This document shows, in pieces, positions 35,157 to 43,531 of a stretch of DNA of 64,000 nt (position 1 is its first letter; each line of letters opens with the position of its first letter). The DNA lies in NCBI GenBank assembly GCA_034003325.1, contig JAVEYW010000012.1, positions 82,748 to 146,747 of the forward strand, in the 5' to 3' direction. The stretch is from Desulfobacterales bacterium. Its GTDB lineage: Bacteria > Desulfobacterota > Desulfobacteria > Desulfobacterales > JAFDDL01. The notes beneath the pieces were generated by a model that made no database searches, was not told the origin of the DNA, and worked only from the letters and a program-made list of their open reading frames with translations. The translations under genes and the position numbers were made by a program.

Positions 35157-35675
35157 ATGAGAAAAATAATAATGATGGACCCCAATAAATGTGGGGGATG
35201 CAGGACCTGTGAAATGGTCTGCTCATGGTCTCATGAAAAAGGCGTGATTAACCCGCGAAGGGCAAGAATCAGCGTGATTAAAAATGAGGCTGAAGGGGTC
35301 AATATTCCCTTTATGTGTCTTCAATGCGATGATCCCTACTGTAAAAAAGTATGCCCGCGAGATGCTATTGAAATAGATGAAAAAAGTGGTGCCAAAATAG
35401 TTAATCATGACAAATGTATCCGCTGCAAGCTCTGCATGATTGCCTGTCCATTCGGCGGTATATCTTTCGATCAAATGAGTTCAAAAATGATTAAATGTGA
35501 TTTGTGTCTGGATCCGGGCACTCCCCAATGTGTTAAATGGTGCCCTAAAGAGGCGTTGACCTTTGTAGATATGGATAAGGTAGGTGTGATTAAGAAACAA
35601 AGGGGCGTGCAGAAGTTAATGGATATATCGGCGATTGATACTGAAAAAATTCTTTCTATACCGGCTGATATTTAA
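35157..35675 (+). CDS. Polyferredoxin subunit (HycB/DmsB/AorA type)
   Basis: A 172-residue iron-sulfur protein with four Cys clusters: CGGCRTCEMVC (~10), CLQCDDPYCKKVCP (~58-71), CIRCKLCMIACPFG (~88) and CDLC...CVKWCP (~115-135), enough for four [4Fe-4S] centres. Such proteins are electron-transfer partners of tungsten/molybdenum oxidoreductases. The AOR-type gene follows 37 bases later, so these are probably two subunits of one enzyme. Confidence 0.88.
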   Translation: MRKIIMMDPNKCGGCRTCEMVCSWSHEKGVINPRRARISVIKNEAEGVNIPFMCLQCDDPYCKKVCPRDAIEIDEKSGAKIVNHDKCIRCKLCMIACPFGGISFDQMSSKMIKCDLCLDPGTPQCVKWCPKEALTFVDMDKVGVIKKQRGVQKLMDISAIDTEKILSIPADI

Positions 35676-35712
35676 AGAAAAATCGAATCAGAATGAGATA
35701 GTGAGAAAAATT

Positions 35713-37680
35713 ATGGAAAACAAAAAAAAATGGTACGGCTGGGCCGGAACATTACTCAATATAGACCTGACAAAAAGTGAAATTAAAAAGGAGCCGCTTG
35801 ATCCGGAAATGGCAGTCAATTTTATAGGCGGCGATGGCTTGGGAAGCAAACTGCTGTATGATCGACTGACACCGGGCACAGATCCGCTGGACCCAGGAAA
35901 TTTATTCATACTTTCGACAGGTCCGCTCAGCGGTACGCTGTTCCCGTCGAGCGGCAGACTCTCAGCCGTTTTTAAATCACCCATGACCGGTTTGATCGGG
36001 CTTTCAAATGCCGGGGGGTATTTCGGCCCAGAACTGAAATGGGCCGGGTATGATGCCATCATCATATCCGGCAGGGCTGAAAAGCCCGTTTGGATATGGA
36101 TCGACAATGACAATGTCGAAATTCGGGACGCTGCCGAAATGTGGGGTAAAGATACATGGCAGACAATCGAAAGAATAGAAGAAACCATAGATGATAATAC
36201 AATTTCAACTGTTACCATAGGCCCTGCCGGCGAAAATCTGGTTGCTTATGGCCTCGCACTGGTGAATCGATCGAGAGGTTTGGGCAAAGGCGGGAGCGGT
36301 GCAGTAATGGGTTCAAAGAACCTCAAAGCGATCGCGGTCAGAGGTTCCAAAGGCGTTCGAATTCATGACCCGGATAAGTTTGAGGAGCTGAATTGGCAGA
36401 TTCGCGAAAATCTGAAAAAGGCTCCGAATTATACCCTCTGGTCGAAATTTGGGACAATGGCGTTTTACCCCATTCTTGACGAAGTACAAGGTGCCTTGCC
36501 TGTTTGCAACTTCCAGGAGGGGACTTTTCCGGAAGGAAGCAAAGCGCTGAGTCCGGATACATTTATCAAGGAGATCGAAGCGTTGCCGAATGAAAGCTGT
36601 TTTGGATGTCCGATCCAATGCGGTCATTACATGCGAGTTAAATCAGGCAAGTACGCGGGAACCCATCTCGAGGGGATCGAGTACTACGCGCAGTTCGTGT
36701 TTGGTCCCAATCTAGGCGTACCGGATTGGGGATTTGTCGTTAAATGTCATGAAGTGGCTAACCGGCTGGGGCTTCAATTCAGTGTGGGGCATCTCATGTC
36801 ATGGGCCGCTGAACTTTATCAAAGGGGTATTTTGACCAAAGAGGAATGCGATGGGCTGGAATTGACCTGGGGCAACGAAGATGTCTTTTTGGAATTGATG
36901 CGAAAAATTGCCTACCGGGACGGCATCGGCGACGTGCTTGCGTGTTCATACGAGGAGGCGGCGAACAGGATCGGGAAAGATTCTCAGAAATATCAGCCCA
37001 TCATTACGAAATTGGATACAAGTGAATGTCCCAGGGCCAGATATGATGTTGCCTTGTCGCATTTGATCAGCAACCGGGGAGGGGACCATAACAAGGCGCT
37101 TCCATATTTTAACTGGATGACCACCCCGGAATATGTAAATGCATTGTTGCCTGGCACTCCAGAGAAAACAGGTGATATGTATAGTGTCGACGGAAAGCCT
37201 GAATTGATTGATTATTCTGAAAATGTACACGCAATTCTTGATTCATTGCCGACTTGTCTGTTTGCTAGTTTTACAATGACCCCGGATGGGGGCGGTACCC
37301 TGGAAGAATATGCTGAAATTTTAAGTGCAGGAACCGGTGTCAGGTATACAAAGAACGATTTATTGCAGGTGGGCAGAAGAATATCCGTTATGGAACGGTC
37401 CTTCAATGTTCGTGAGGGTTTTGATAGGTCACTGTATCAGATGAGCGAGAAATTTTATGAAACCGCTTTTCCCGATGGCGCGCAAAAAGGCGTAAAGGCG
37501 GATAAGAAAATCATCGATAAACTGGTAGATGATTTTTTGACCAGGAAAGGGTTTGATCCAAAGACCGGCTATCCCAGGATGGACGTTTTAAAAGACTTGG
37601 GATTAAAAAATGTAGCCGATCAACTGAAGAAAATGAACCGGCTGGCAGGCCAGCATGAGGAAGACAATGTTTCGATGTGA
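35713..37680 (+). CDS. Aldehyde:ferredoxin oxidoreductase-family tungstoenzyme
   Basis: A 655-residue protein from the ATG at 35713; an open frame reaches 35635 but overlaps the polyferredoxin. The N-terminus has the AOR pattern (WAGTLLNIDLTKSEI, FIGGDGLGSKLLYDRL), with the pterin-binding GLGKGGSGAVMGSKNLKAIAVRG at ~200 and the [4Fe-4S] motif CFGCPIQC near 300 with a further Cys in DTSECPRARYD. AOR enzymes oxidise aldehydes or reduce acids; the BamB branch reduces benzoyl-CoA. The length suits both, and I cannot assign the branch. It could supply reduced ferredoxin from aldehyde oxidation or be a class II-like reductase. Confidence 0.88.
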   Translation: MENKKKWYGWAGTLLNIDLTKSEIKKEPLDPEMAVNFIGGDGLGSKLLYDRLTPGTDPLDPGNLFILSTGPLSGTLFPSSGRLSAVFKSPMTGLIGLSNAGGYFGPELKWAGYDAIIISGRAEKPVWIWIDNDNVEIRDAAEMWGKDTWQTIERIEETIDDNTISTVTIGPAGENLVAYGLALVNRSRGLGKGGSGAVMGSKNLKAIAVRGSKGVRIHDPDKFEELNWQIRENLKKAPNYTLWSKFGTMAFYPILDEVQGALPVCNFQEGTFPEGSKALSPDTFIKEIEALPNESCFGCPIQCGHYMRVKSGKYAGTHLEGIEYYAQFVFGPNLGVPDWGFVVKCHEVANRLGLQFSVGHLMSWAAELYQRGILTKEECDGLELTWGNEDVFLELMRKIAYRDGIGDVLACSYEEAANRIGKDSQKYQPIITKLDTSECPRARYDVALSHLISNRGGDHNKALPYFNWMTTPEYVNALLPGTPEKTGDMYSVDGKPELIDYSENVHAILDSLPTCLFASFTMTPDGGGTLEEYAEILSAGTGVRYTKNDLLQVGRRISVMERSFNVREGFDRSLYQMSEKFYETAFPDGAQKGVKADKKIIDKLVDDFLTRKGFDPKTGYPRMDVLKDLGLKNVADQLKKMNRLAGQHEEDNVSM

Positions 37681-37810
37681 CGAACTTTTGCTTTAAGAGA
37701 ATAGGCAGCGAATAAATAGAAGATAGAAATGGAACTAGATGAAATGAGGTGCGAGGACAGTCTGGGATAGAGCATAAATATCGTTGAAACCATTACTGAG
37801 GAGGAAAGCT

Positions 37811-39262
37811 ATGAGTACAAAGAACCGGAATATTCAGATGTTTTTCGGGTCCGTTGTTGTTTTAACAATTTTCTTATGGCTATGTGGCCCATCATCGGTT
37901 TTTGCAAGTATCTCCGTGTTAGGCGGGGATGTGGAGATAACGGGTTATCTCCGAAATGATTTCGGTGTGCGGACCCAGGATGCAGATGAAGTGCACCCTG
38001 GTTATGAATCGGGGGATATAACTCTGTTCCGTAATACATTGCAGGTAGAGTCGAAGTGGGAAATGACGGATACCTTTCGTATGTATGGGATTTTCAGGGC
38101 GTGGTATGATGCCTCCATGGATATTGACTCAGACATTGAAGACCGAATTTCCAAACACGCCCGGGATGACTTCAGAAAAGACATTGATTTAAGGGAGATT
38201 TATCTGGATTATACACCCAAAAATTGGCTCGTTCGAATTGGTAAGCAGCAGATTGTATGGGGGGAATCAGATGGGTTCAGGATGGCCGATATCATTAACC
38301 CGCTCGACTATAGCTGGCATTATTTTTTCCCAAGCTGGGAGGATATTCGCATACCTAAATGGGGTGTAAGGACAATCACAACGTTCGACAAATTTTCCGC
38401 GGAATTCGTTTTTCTTCCTAATGTGATTGATAATGGATTTGAACATACCAACTTTCCTCCGGAAGGATCAAACTGGGCGTTTGCCGGCTTCCCCCAATTT
38501 CTGATTGATTCACTAGATGTTTCAAAGCCTGATAAAACTTTAAGCGCCTCGGAATTCGGCGCCAGAATGAAATACAATGCGAGATGGATAGATGTGGGAG
38601 TTTTTGGATTTTACGGCAGACAACAAGACCCTGTCCTGGCTGAAGATTGGCTGACGAAACCCGGGCTGGCAAACGGGACCCCAGACGATTTCTTTAATTT
38701 TCCGCAGGTCATGATGGTCGGCGCTACCTTTAACACTCAGTCGAAATGGGCAATACCGGGGTTCGGGATTCCAGTGCTCAGAGGAGAGTGCGTTTACTCT
38801 TTTGACAAAGACCACCAAAGTACTGACATGGTAAACAATCCCAAAGTTTACGAAAAAGATACATTCGCATATATGGTGGGCTATGATGCGGAATTTTATA
38901 ATTCTTTTATTAATCCTACCGGGCAGAGCATATACCACAGTATACAGGTATTTCAAGAATGGCTGGTTGATGCCGAAGATGAGGTCTCATTCGGCGATCC
39001 GGATGACAAAGAGCATATGACACTCATAACGCTTGTTCTCAGTACTAATTATATGGCAAATAAGTTAAATGTGCTGTCGTTTTCCATGTATAACCCGGAC
39101 GGTGAAACTTGGAGTAAATTAGAGTTTTCCTATACGCATAAGCGCGACTGGAATTTCGGGGTGGGATTTCAATATATGGGGTCAAAATATGCTGGCGGTA
39201 AATACTTCGGTGCCTTTGACAAAAACAATGAAGCTTATGGATGGTTAAAGTATACTTTTTAG
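37811..39262 (+). CDS. DUF1302 outer-membrane beta-barrel protein
   Basis: A 483-residue protein whose ATG at 37811 has GAGGAAAG upstream. The signal peptide (~1-35, FLWLCGPSSVFA) is followed by ITGYLRNDFGVRT and DLREIYLDYTPKNWLVRIGKQQIVWGES, the core DUF1302 signature, and the last residues are YGWLKYTF, with the terminal Phe of outer-membrane proteins. DUF1302 barrels occur with DUF1329 proteins and RND/MMPL pumps in degraders of hydrophobic compounds, including here, and are thought to take part in uptake. It is the envelope gene that opens the part of the operon carrying the reductase subunits. Confidence 0.85.
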   Translation: MSTKNRNIQMFFGSVVVLTIFLWLCGPSSVFASISVLGGDVEITGYLRNDFGVRTQDADEVHPGYESGDITLFRNTLQVESKWEMTDTFRMYGIFRAWYDASMDIDSDIEDRISKHARDDFRKDIDLREIYLDYTPKNWLVRIGKQQIVWGESDGFRMADIINPLDYSWHYFFPSWEDIRIPKWGVRTITTFDKFSAEFVFLPNVIDNGFEHTNFPPEGSNWAFAGFPQFLIDSLDVSKPDKTLSASEFGARMKYNARWIDVGVFGFYGRQQDPVLAEDWLTKPGLANGTPDDFFNFPQVMMVGATFNTQSKWAIPGFGIPVLRGECVYSFDKDHQSTDMVNNPKVYEKDTFAYMVGYDAEFYNSFINPTGQSIYHSIQVFQEWLVDAEDEVSFGDPDDKEHMTLITLVLSTNYMANKLNVLSFSMYNPDGETWSKLEFSYTHKRDWNFGVGFQYMGSKYAGGKYFGAFDKNNEAYGWLKYTF

Positions 39263-39494
39263 AACGTAAGCAAAGATAAAAACCAGAGAGGTCAACAAGT
39301 CTTTTTTTCTTACTCTCTGCTTCATCCGGGCGCTAATAGTCTAAAGGATTTATGCTTTCGGTTCAAAAGCGGAAGTTTTATTGATGCTATACTTTCTGGT
39401 ATTTATAAAAATTTCTTAGGTTGTTGTATAAGTATAATGGAAATGGACATCGTGATTTTCGGGATAGTTTAAACAAGACAAAAGGTTAACTAAT

Positions 39495-40787
39495 ATGACT
39501 GATAAAGAAGGCTGGAGCAAATTACAAAAAGAAAAATACGATAAAACACAACCCGGAGAAATCAATTTTCTTGAGTCGATCAACAAAACTCAGGATTACA
39601 TGGCTATGTATTACGGGGAAGGCCATCGGGCAAAGGAAACGGGAACTAATAAAATCTCCTGGATTACTTCCAGTGTGCCTCACGAATTGCTTTTCGCTTT
39701 TGATGTTCTTCCTTTTCTGCCGGAGTTTAGCGGCGTAATGGCATCGTTTGAAGGTAAGAGTACAGTATATCAAGAAGCTGCGGAAAATTTTGGCTATGAT
39801 ATTGAGGTATGTTCCGTAGCCCGGACCAACTTGGGCGAACTTATACTGGGCAGGTCAAAAGAGGAGGGGGCCTTGCCAGCACCGGATTTTCTAGTGGCAA
39901 CCCGCCATATGTGCCAGACCCATCTATCGTGGTGGGAAATTTATGCCCGGCATTTTAACATCCCTCTTTATATTAATGAACTGCCGTATTTCCAACAGAA
40001 AAGGAATGAACCGCTTCAGAAGCACCATGAGAAGTATTTTGTGGAAGGCATGAAAGGATTGGTTCGATTTCTGGAGAAACAGACCGGGAAAAAATTCGAT
40101 ATTGATAAATATCGGGAAATTGTAAAGCTTTCTAACAGGGCACATGATCAGTGGAGCGAGATTCTGGAGTACGGAAAAATAACTCCGGCACCTTATTCAG
40201 ATTGGGATTTGTATGTACCATTAATGGCAATGGGAAATTGGCGGGGACTTCAAATGACGGTGGATCTGTTGGATCATATTCTAAGTGAAATCAGATATCG
40301 GGTAGAAAATAAGATCCCCGCTTTACCCAATGAACGTTTCCGGTTGTTTTTCAATGGCAATCCATCTTGGTATAATTTTCAGTTTGTTCCCGCCATACTG
40401 GCCAAACGAGGCGGAATTTTCGTAGCGTCGAATACCAATTATCTTTTCAAAGACTTCAGCAATATTGGTTCTGGTTCCTTTGAAGATATTGCCATAGGAA
40501 CAGTTCAGAATTACATCAATCAAGGGCTGGAAACAAAGATCGAAGATACAATTCAAATTTGCACCGAACATAAGGTTAATGGCGCAATCTTTCAGGACAA
40601 TCGCGGATGCCGAGCATTTGCCTTTGGATTTTACGATGTGATGCAGGCGCTTGAGGATCGGTTAGACATACCCACGCTCGTATATGAAAGCAACAGCGCT
40701 GATTTACGATTCTGGTCTGATGAGGAAATCAGCGGTAAAATCGAAGCGTATCTTGACTTATTGGAACAGAACCTCGAAAACGCATAA
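39495..40787 (+). CDS. BcrB/BzdO-like subunit of ATP-dependent aryl-CoA reductase family
   Basis: A 430-residue member of the 2-hydroxyacyl-CoA dehydratase/benzoyl-CoA reductase family. Conserved cysteines sit in IEVCSVARTNLGE (~104), ATRHMCQTHLSWWEIYARH (~140) and QDNRGCRAFAFG (~369) and would ligate a [4Fe-4S] cluster. The preceding PAPDFLVATRH segment is typical of BcrB/BzdO. It works with the next gene as the substrate-binding heterodimer. It is cotranscribed with the BzdN-, BzdP- and BzdQ-like genes that follow. Dehydratase function (HgdA-like) is the alternative; subunit order and sizes favour a Bzd-type reductase. Confidence 0.82.
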   Translation: MTDKEGWSKLQKEKYDKTQPGEINFLESINKTQDYMAMYYGEGHRAKETGTNKISWITSSVPHELLFAFDVLPFLPEFSGVMASFEGKSTVYQEAAENFGYDIEVCSVARTNLGELILGRSKEEGALPAPDFLVATRHMCQTHLSWWEIYARHFNIPLYINELPYFQQKRNEPLQKHHEKYFVEGMKGLVRFLEKQTGKKFDIDKYREIVKLSNRAHDQWSEILEYGKITPAPYSDWDLYVPLMAMGNWRGLQMTVDLLDHILSEIRYRVENKIPALPNERFRLFFNGNPSWYNFQFVPAILAKRGGIFVASNTNYLFKDFSNIGSGSFEDIAIGTVQNYINQGLETKIEDTIQICTEHKVNGAIFQDNRGCRAFAFGFYDVMQALEDRLDIPTLVYESNSADLRFWSDEEISGKIEAYLDLLEQNLENA

Positions 40788-40804
40788 GAATAGAGGGTTG
40801 AGCA

Positions 40805-41947
40805 ATGACGTTAGACGCGAATACAATCATTGAAGAACTTGAATATATCCTAACAAACAAACAAACATATCTTCAAAAGTGGAAAGAAAAAAACAAACAC
40901 CCCATTATCGGTTACTTGTGCTCCTATACTCCTGTTGAAATTATACAAGCAGCCGGGTGCTTGCCCGTACGTTTTCTAAGTAAACCTGAGAATATTCAGG
41001 AAAGTGATAAACACCTGCCTCATTTTACATGCTTTTTCATTCGCAGCATAGTCGATGAGGTTCTCAAAGGCTCAGCTGACTATCTTGATGGGATAGTAGG
41101 ATGCCGGACTTGTGATACGACACGAATATGTTTTGACGTCTTGAAAAAAAACACTTCGATCTCTTATCAATATTTTCTGCAGGCTCCCAGCAATCTTCAG
41201 GGTGCCGGAGTAGAAGACTTTTGGCAGGAAGAGATGAATTTGTTTGCAAAAGATTTTGAAAAGTTCATCGCAAAAAAAATCTCCAAAACCGACCTGAATA
41301 ATGCAATCGATCTCTATAATCAAAACCGAGCTTTGATAAGACAGATTTATGATTTAAGTAAGGGCGAAGCGATCTTTATCTCTGGTGTTGAAAGAATAAA
41401 CATCTTGCTCGCCGGTCTGATCATGCCTGTTGAGGAACATAACCGCTATTTGGAAAAGCTTTTGGTCGCTCTCCGCCAAAGAGATGCAAAGGCGGCTACG
41501 GGACTTCGTATCATGGTTATCGGTGCGGCGCTTGACAAGTCCAATTTACACGTTGTAAGAGAGATTGAAAAAGCGGGTGGTTCTGTTGTTATTGATTCCT
41601 CGTGTGTCGGGTCACGAAATATCATGGATGACGTGGGCGGAAACGGGGATCCAATGAAAAGAATAGCCGACCGATATCTTCACCGGGTTCCATGCCCCAC
41701 AAAAGTTCCCGTTAATTTATTATTCGACGATATCTTAAAGCTTGCAAAAAGTTACAAGATAAATGGTGTTGTTTTTCTTACACAAAAATACTGCGATCCC
41801 CACGAGATTTCATTTCCCGATCTTAGAGACGAGTTCAAAAAATCCAACATCCCGACGCTTAAAATAGAGTTGGGGGAAGCGATGTCTTCCGTCGGACAAA
41901 TCAGTACACGCATCAGCGCATTTTATGAAGTTATCAAAGGAATATAG
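40805..41947 (+). CDS. BcrC/BzdN-like subunit of ATP-dependent aryl-CoA reductase family
   Basis: A 380-residue partner of the preceding subunit. Cys-bearing motifs are IGYLCSYTPVEIIQAAGCLPVRF (starting ~38), HFTCFFIRSIVDEVL (~78) and VGCRTCDTTRICF (~98), with DSSCVGSRNIMDD (~262) and LTQKYCDPHEISFPDL in the C-terminal half. The pattern HDP-like YCDP and the CxxC-type ligand cluster match BcrC/BzdN and HgdB. The gene follows after a 17-base gap. Together with its partner it would accept electrons from the ATPase subunits and transfer them to the acyl-CoA ring or enoyl system. Confidence 0.82.
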   Translation: MTLDANTIIEELEYILTNKQTYLQKWKEKNKHPIIGYLCSYTPVEIIQAAGCLPVRFLSKPENIQESDKHLPHFTCFFIRSIVDEVLKGSADYLDGIVGCRTCDTTRICFDVLKKNTSISYQYFLQAPSNLQGAGVEDFWQEEMNLFAKDFEKFIAKKISKTDLNNAIDLYNQNRALIRQIYDLSKGEAIFISGVERINILLAGLIMPVEEHNRYLEKLLVALRQRDAKAATGLRIMVIGAALDKSNLHVVREIEKAGGSVVIDSSCVGSRNIMDDVGGNGDPMKRIADRYLHRVPCPTKVPVNLLFDDILKLAKSYKINGVVFLTQKYCDPHEISFPDLRDEFKKSNIPTLKIELGEAMSSVGQISTRISAFYEVIKGI

Positions 41948-41957
41948 GTTAATAATC

Positions 41958-42728
41958 ATGATTAATTTGGGCGTTGATATTGGGTCGGAAACTCTGAAGG
42001 CCGTGATTATCAATAATGATACGATAATATCTGACGTTGTGATTCAATCCAGCGACAAAGCGGAAGTTGGTTACCGTAAATTGATTGATCAGACCCTACT
42101 AAAAGCATCGCTCCGCGTAGAGGATATTGATAACGAGGTTTTTACAGGTCGAGAAAAGCAAAGTATTTCTTTCATACGCAAAAGCTATTCCGAACCCATT
42201 TGCCATGCCCGCGGGGTGAAATTTCTTTTTCCTGAAGCAAGAACAATCTTAATTACTGGGGCCCATGGCAGCACCGCGGTCTCACTGGGAGAAGGTAATA
42301 AAATCAAAAATTTTATCAGCAGTGACAAGTGTGCTGGCGCTACGGGCATGTTTCTGTCGCCGATTTCGAAAATACTTCAAATTCCCTTACAGGATTTTGA
42401 TGCCCATGCGAAGAAGGCAAATCAAAAAGTTTCGATTAGCAATGCATGCGCGGTTTTCGCCGAGTCTGAAGTGATATCTCTAATTCACAGTAGAATTTCA
42501 AAGGAAGATATAGTTGCCGGAATCATCGATGCCATATCTGAAAGATTGGCTGGTCTGTTCAAGAGAATAAAAGTTAATGATCAAGTGGTTATGACCGGTG
42601 GACTTGCCAGAATGCAAAGTCTTGTCCAATCAATGGAAAGCAAGCTAGGATGCCGTATCCTGGTTCCCGGAAACCCGTTAATCACCGGCGCACTAGGAGC
42701 TGCTTTGTTGGGGGGAAATTCTCTATGA
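41958..42728 (+). CDS. BcrA/BzdP-type ATPase/electron-activator subunit (divergent copy)
   Basis: A ~256-residue ASKHA-fold protein (BadF/BadG/BcrA/BcrD family). GVDIGSETLKAVII at the N-terminus binds ATP, SDKCAGATGMF (~128) and SNACAVFAESEV (~165) carry the cysteines that bind a bridging [4Fe-4S] cluster, and GALGAALLGG closes it. Unlike its neighbour the phosphate-2 loop reads ILITGAHGST instead of DMGGQD, so ATP handling may differ. An ATG at 41958 is chosen over the longer frame overlapping the BzdN-like stop. Its stop overlaps the next start (ATGA). Confidence 0.82.
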   Translation: MINLGVDIGSETLKAVIINNDTIISDVVIQSSDKAEVGYRKLIDQTLLKASLRVEDIDNEVFTGREKQSISFIRKSYSEPICHARGVKFLFPEARTILITGAHGSTAVSLGEGNKIKNFISSDKCAGATGMFLSPISKILQIPLQDFDAHAKKANQKVSISNACAVFAESEVISLIHSRISKEDIVAGIIDAISERLAGLFKRIKVNDQVVMTGGLARMQSLVQSMESKLGCRILVPGNPLITGALGAALLGGNSL

Positions 42729-43519
42729 TTACAGCCGGTATAGACATTGGCTCTTCAAGCGCAAAAATCGTTATCATGAAAAATAATGAAATAATAGGTC
42801 ATGCCGTAATCCCTACTCAACCGGACAGCGTTGCCACCAGTAAGGCAATTTTGGAAGAGGGATTAAGTAAATCCAATCTGACAAGACGGAATTTGAAATA
42901 TATTGTGGCAACAGGGTACGGGCGTGTAAATGTGCCATACAGTGACGAATACATAACCGAAATTTCCTGTCATTCCCGAGGCGCGCATTGGTTTTTTCCC
43001 AGTGTGCGAACGATATTGGATATGGGTGGCCAGGATTGTAAAGCCATTCGTTGCAATGACCGGGGGCAGGTCACAAATTACATGATGAATGACAAATGCG
43101 CAGCGGGCACGGGCCGATTTTTGGAAATCATTTCGGATACACTGGAAATACCATTGGAAGAGATAGGGCCGCTGTCACTTAAAGCAAGCGGTACCATTCC
43201 CATTAGTTCGGTTTGCGCGGTTTTTGCCCGGCAAGAAATCATTTCATCACTGAAAAGAGGCGAATCGAAGGAAAATATTCTGCTAAGCCTTTTTGAGTCT
43301 ATTGCGACACGTGTGATGGGGCTGGTTTATAAAGTCGGCATCGAATCCGATTTTATGGTTACTGGCGGAATAGCTAAAAATATCGGGATATTGAACCGTA
43401 TTCAGAATAAGATCAAGGACGTCAATACCTTGGCATGTGAGAATCCTCAGATAGTAGGTGCGCTGGGGGCGGCTGTTTTCGCACATGAACATATTGATCG
43501 ATTGTTTTCAGGCAATTAA
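42725..43519 (+). CDS. BcrD/BzdQ-type ATPase/electron-activator subunit (canonical copy)
   Basis: A 264-residue BadF/BcrA-family activator. AGIDIGSSSAKIVIM binds ATP, TILDMGGQDCKAI (~93) is the intact phosphate loop, NDKCAAGTGRFLEII (~118) and SVCAVFARQEI (~155) hold the Fe-S cysteines, and ENPQIVGALGAAVFA ends the fold. It overlaps the preceding gene by four bases and probably forms the heterodimeric activator with it. ATP hydrolysis in this pair drives low-potential electrons into the catalytic heterodimer. Confidence 0.86.
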   Translation: MITAGIDIGSSSAKIVIMKNNEIIGHAVIPTQPDSVATSKAILEEGLSKSNLTRRNLKYIVATGYGRVNVPYSDEYITEISCHSRGAHWFFPSVRTILDMGGQDCKAIRCNDRGQVTNYMMNDKCAAGTGRFLEIISDTLEIPLEEIGPLSLKASGTIPISSVCAVFARQEIISSLKRGESKENILLSLFESIATRVMGLVYKVGIESDFMVTGGIAKNIGILNRIQNKIKDVNTLACENPQIVGALGAAVFAHEHIDRLFSGN

Positions 43520-43531
43520 GGAAAATGTATT

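Noticed and set aside
35713..37680. Assignment of the AOR-type protein as BamB (class II benzoyl-CoA reductase)
   Set aside because: Length fits, but I could not verify branch-specific residues, and BamC-I partners are not seen; kept as AOR family only.
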